Source of the DNA: Ornatilinea apprima
GTDB taxonomy: Bacteria > Chloroflexota > Anaerolineae > Anaerolineales > Anaerolineaceae
Direction: 5' to 3'
Assembly (NCBI RefSeq): GCF_001306115.1
Contig: NZ_LGCL01000045.1
Span: forward strand, 186,001-250,000
DNA: 64,000 nucleotides
The position numbers were made by a program, and so were the translations under genes. Positions 61,282 to 64,000 of the stretch are shown here, piece after piece (within the stretch, counting starts at the first letter, position 1; each line of letters begins with the position of its first letter). The notes beneath the pieces are model-generated. The model made no database searches. It had not been told where the DNA came from and saw only the letters and a list, made by a program, of their open reading frames with translations.

Positions 61282-61980
61282 ATGTGCGGGCGATTTACCA
61301 TCACAATTGAAGCAGCCGCGCTGCAGCTTGAGTTGGGTTTGGCTGAAACCCCGCTCGAGTGGAAGCCGCGTTTTAATGTGGCACCTACCCAGCCGGTTGC
61401 GGTGGTGCGCGACCCGAATCTACAGCGATTGGAGTATATGCGCTGGGGACTGGTACCCTCATGGGCGAAAGATGTGGAAATTGGAAACCGGCTGATCAAT
61501 GCGCGCAGCGAGACGATTGAAGAAAAACCTTCCTTCCGCACTTCCTTTTCTCGAAGACGGTGTTTAATTCCTGCAGACGGGTTCTACGAGTGGCAGCGGG
61601 GTAAAGAAAGGAAAACGCCCGCGCAGCCGTATTACTTCTTTCTGAAAGATCATGCTTTATTTGCCTTCGCGGGCATCTGGGATTTGTGGCAGTCTCCGGA
61701 TGGCAGCGAGCTGACATCTTGTTCGATTATCACCTGCGCGGCCAATGACCTGGTGAGTCGCTATCATGAGAGGATGCCCGTAATTCTCGCCCCAGGGGCA
61801 TATCAGGAATGGCTGGGTGAATCGAATGTGGGGTTGCTGAAACAGATGCTTACCCCATACCCCGCGGAGCGAATGGATGCCTACGCGGTATCCACGCAGG
61901 TGAATTCCGCATGGGAAGACACACCGCAATTGATTCTGCCCCTTGAGCAAAAACCACCTGCGGCAACTCTTTTTGATTGA
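61282..61980 (+). CDS. SRAP-family protein (HMCES/YedK type)
   Basis: 232 residues. The catalytic Cys follows the initiator Met (MCGRFT) and, after Met removal, crosslinks to abasic sites in single-stranded DNA to shield them. RFNVAPTQPVAVVRD, NARSETIEEKPSF, CLIPADGFYEWQRG and HERMPVIL carry the other conserved residues (Asn, Glu, His). Length is typical. AGGTGAGCG precedes the ATG. Confidence 0.95.
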   Translation: MCGRFTITIEAAALQLELGLAETPLEWKPRFNVAPTQPVAVVRDPNLQRLEYMRWGLVPSWAKDVEIGNRLINARSETIEEKPSFRTSFSRRRCLIPADGFYEWQRGKERKTPAQPYYFFLKDHALFAFAGIWDLWQSPDGSELTSCSIITCAANDLVSRYHERMPVILAPGAYQEWLGESNVGLLKQMLTPYPAERMDAYAVSTQVNSAWEDTPQLILPLEQKPPAATLFD

Positions 61981-62041
61981 AGGCTGGTTGTTACCTTGAG
62001 CTTCAGCAGCGTGAAAACAACGTTGGTGATGGAGGATAAGA

Positions 62042-63259
62042 ATGGTTGAACGCATTTTGGCTGTTGACGATAATCCTGTCAATTTAAAGGTAGTTTCTGC
62101 AACGTTGAAGCAGGCCGGATTTGAGGTGGCTACGGCTGGCAATGGCAGTGAAGCATTGGAGCAGGTTAAAATTGTCAAACCAGCCTTGATTATTTTAGAT
62201 ATTAATATGCCAGACATGGACGGGTATGAAGTCTGCCGCCGCCTGCGGGCTATGCCGGCTACAGCCAATACGCCGATTGTGATGCTGACCGCCCACGATT
62301 CGCTGGAAGAGAAAATAAAGGGGTTTGAAGCTGGAGCAGATGAATACATTACCAAGCCTTTCCAGCCCGCTGAACTGCAAGCGCGGGTTAAAGTGCTTCT
62401 GCGGCGGGTGGCTGTGGCGCGGCCAGAAAAAGTGCAAAAGACATCCAAAGTAATCGCCGTTTTTTCGCTGCGCGGCGGGGTTGGCGTTTCCACTTTTGCC
62501 ACCAACCTGGCCGTCGGGCTTTCTCAATTGTGGAAGGAGCCGGTCGCGCTGGTGGATATGGTGCTGACAATGGGGCAGAGCGCGCTGATGTTGAATCTGC
62601 CGCTGCGCAATACCTGGGGAGACCTGGCAAAAATTCCCAGCGAGGAATTGGAAAGCGATCTGCTGCAAAGCGTTTTATTGAACCATGATTCGGGCGTTTC
62701 TGTGCTGGCCGCGCCGCGCACCTATGTGGAAGGCGAGACGGTGACGCCTGCCATCGCGACCAGGGTTCTGGAATTGCTGCGCGGCAATTTCCCTTACGTT
62801 GTGCTTGACCTGCCCCACGATTTTCGCGAAACGACCCTGGCGGGGCTGGACGCGGCGGATGAGATTATTGTGCTTATTGCCCCCGAGCTGGCGTCTGTGC
62901 GGGCCGTGGTGGGCGCGCTGGAAGTGTTTGACGAGCTGGGGTATGGGCGGGAAAAGATTAGGATTGTGATGAATTGGACCTTTGAGCGCAAAGGGTTGGC
63001 GCGCAAAGACATTGAGAATGTGATGAAGCACCCGATTCAATATGTGGTGCCATTTGTGCCGGATGGATTTGTTTCCGCGATTAATTTAGGAATTCCGCCT
63101 GTATTGGGCGAGCCGGAAACGCCGGTAGGGGCGTTGTTTGAGGATTTTGCCTTTGCCTTAAGCAAACCAGAGGATAAAGAGTCACCTTCTGCGAGCCCAA
63201 GCCCGGCTTATCAGCGTGTATTGGAGCGCAGCAAATCCCGCCAGCATTCAAAACGTTAA
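62042..63259 (+). CDS. Receiver-CpaE/TadZ-type ATPase fusion
   Basis: 405 residues. A receiver (about 4-118, with ILAVDDNP and IIILDINMPDMDG) is joined to a ParA/MinD-like ATPase (about 135-380). The ATPase P-loop reads FSLRGGVGVSTFATNLA, a deviant Walker A lacking the usual GK; VVLDLPHDF and later strands follow. This build fits CpaE/TadZ proteins that localise Tad-type pilus machines. No tad genes are seen up to the window end. GGAGG precedes the ATG. Confidence 0.85.
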   Translation: MVERILAVDDNPVNLKVVSATLKQAGFEVATAGNGSEALEQVKIVKPALIILDINMPDMDGYEVCRRLRAMPATANTPIVMLTAHDSLEEKIKGFEAGADEYITKPFQPAELQARVKVLLRRVAVARPEKVQKTSKVIAVFSLRGGVGVSTFATNLAVGLSQLWKEPVALVDMVLTMGQSALMLNLPLRNTWGDLAKIPSEELESDLLQSVLLNHDSGVSVLAAPRTYVEGETVTPAIATRVLELLRGNFPYVVLDLPHDFRETTLAGLDAADEIIVLIAPELASVRAVVGALEVFDELGYGREKIRIVMNWTFERKGLARKDIENVMKHPIQYVVPFVPDGFVSAINLGIPPVLGEPETPVGALFEDFAFALSKPEDKESPSASPSPAYQRVLERSKSRQHSKR

Positions 63260-63357
63260 ACAGGGCCAAATTCGAGTCCTTTTTTGGCAGGAAATTCCAG
63301 CTTACATCGCGGCTTATGATGCGATGAATTTTGCAGTGGCAGGGAACTCGAGGAAGC

Positions 63358-64000
63358 ATGCAAAGCAGTCCAGAACCCCATTTGTTCAACGAGCTATACC
63401 TTGAGCTTTTCAATCAGTCTTCTACCGCGACGGTTGTCCTCTCGGTTAAAGATTTTTCCGTGATTTCCGCCAATAAGGCATTCCACGTTTTTTTTCCAGA
63501 ATATCAATCCAAACCACATGGCGGTCTGCCGTTACTGCTGGCAGAGCGCGGCTTCATCCGCACCGTTGAGGATCTGACCGCGCTGGCCGCGGAAAGCGTG
63601 GCCGGCCCCCTGATGGGACGAGGCGCACAGGGGGAACGCATAAGGCTGGATAGCCGGTTGATTTCTGGGGGAGCGCATCTGGGCAGCTGCCTGGCGCTGC
63701 AATTCTCTGAGATTGAGAAAGCACATGATGAACTGGCGTTGGATTTGGAAAACGCGCTGCTCATCAACCGCATCACTCAAACGATCACATCCAGTACGGA
63801 TACCATTTCGATTTACAACAAGGTTTGCGCAGAATTGGCGGTCAGCCTGAACGTGCCCCAGGCCGCGCTCGCGATCATTTTTCAAGCGGAGGGGCATGCC
63901 AGGGTGGTGGCCGAATACCTGGAACCAGGACGCCCGTCTGGATTGGGTGAGTGCCTGCCTCTGGAAGGCAACCCCGTTATGGAACTGCTGCAGGAGACGC
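63358..64000 (+). CDS. GAF-domain signalling protein (3' truncated by window)
   Basis: 214 residues visible, frame open to the window end, ATG behind GAGGAAGC. The first part (about 5-120) is PAS-like (TATVVLSVKDFSVISANKAF). A coiled segment (about 125-148) leads into a GAF domain starting near DTISIYNKVCAELAVSLNV. It probably continues as a kinase or c-di-GMP enzyme. It follows the REC-ATPase gene by about 100 bases in the same direction. Confidence 0.75.
   Translation, partial: MQSSPEPHLFNELYLELFNQSSTATVVLSVKDFSVISANKAFHVFFPEYQSKPHGGLPLLLAERGFIRTVEDLTALAAESVAGPLMGRGAQGERIRLDSRLISGGAHLGSCLALQFSEIEKAHDELALDLENALLINRITQTITSSTDTISIYNKVCAELAVSLNVPQAALAIIFQAEGHARVVAEYLEPGRPSGLGECLPLEGNPVMELLQET

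Overview
The window looks like chromosome from a member of the Chloroflexota, most likely class Anaerolineae. This is inferred from gene content, not from a marker gene. The main sequence is moderately GC-rich with clear Shine-Dalgarno sites and sigma70-type promoters (TTGACA / TATAAT). It carries large PAS/GAF/HD-GYP signalling proteins, Pro/Thr-rich surface proteins, a bifunctional FtcD, and isoleucine synthesis through citramalate.

Layout. 1-7202: right end of an AT-rich prophage (tape measure, distal tail, Gp37-like baseplate protein, three further structural or unknown proteins, convergent tyrosine recombinase), stopping at tRNA-Pro(GGG). 7361-12811: leftward operon of a zinc-ribbon membrane protein, a DUF2207-like membrane protein ending in a Gly run and a seven-Cys Cys-Ala tail, a radical SAM/SPASM enzyme with a PqqD-like N-terminus, a paralogue that has lost its cluster cysteines, and a methyltransferase. 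This is the best candidate for an undescribed modification system. 13041-16294: ligA and an RlmI-like methyltransferase. 16305-27543: signalling proteins (two HD-GYP proteins, a 1330-residue hybrid kinase), DUF1622 and an XRE-cupin regulator.

27615-41675: one long leftward branched-chain amino acid operon, ilvD-ilvB-ilvN-ilvC-leuA-small ORF-leuC-leuD-cimA-leuB-ilvE, with pheA behind it. A consensus promoter and a leader peptide containing SIIIIFVLVLI precede ilvD, followed by mutually exclusive antiterminator and terminator hairpins: classical ribosome-mediated attenuation. 41764-45559: ArsR-DUF2087 regulator, AT-rich pentapeptide-repeat membrane protein, alpha/beta hydrolase, tRNA-Pro(CGG). 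45671-48765: a cell-surface protein whose 5' leader resembles a c-di-GMP-II riboswitch, an FAH-family enzyme and a small lipoprotein. 48882-57846: helical-repeat protein, tRNA-Val, CorA, tmRNA, a short degenerate pyruvate kinase homologue, ABC-F ATPase, GGDEF protein, GntR-type regulator, histidine phosphatase and dCTP deaminase. 57899-64000: CapA-like lipoprotein, FtcD, SRAP, a REC-CpaE/TadZ ATPase and a truncated GAF protein.

Links between genes. Three c-di-GMP turnover proteins and a possible c-di-GMP riboswitch suggest that surface-protein expression is tied to this messenger. The branched-chain operon supplies Ile (citramalate route), Val and Leu from pyruvate and is sensed by translation of its own leader. 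In the radical SAM operon, a cytosolic Cys-Ala tail sits next to an enzyme of the class that installs thioether or related crosslinks in ribosomal peptides.
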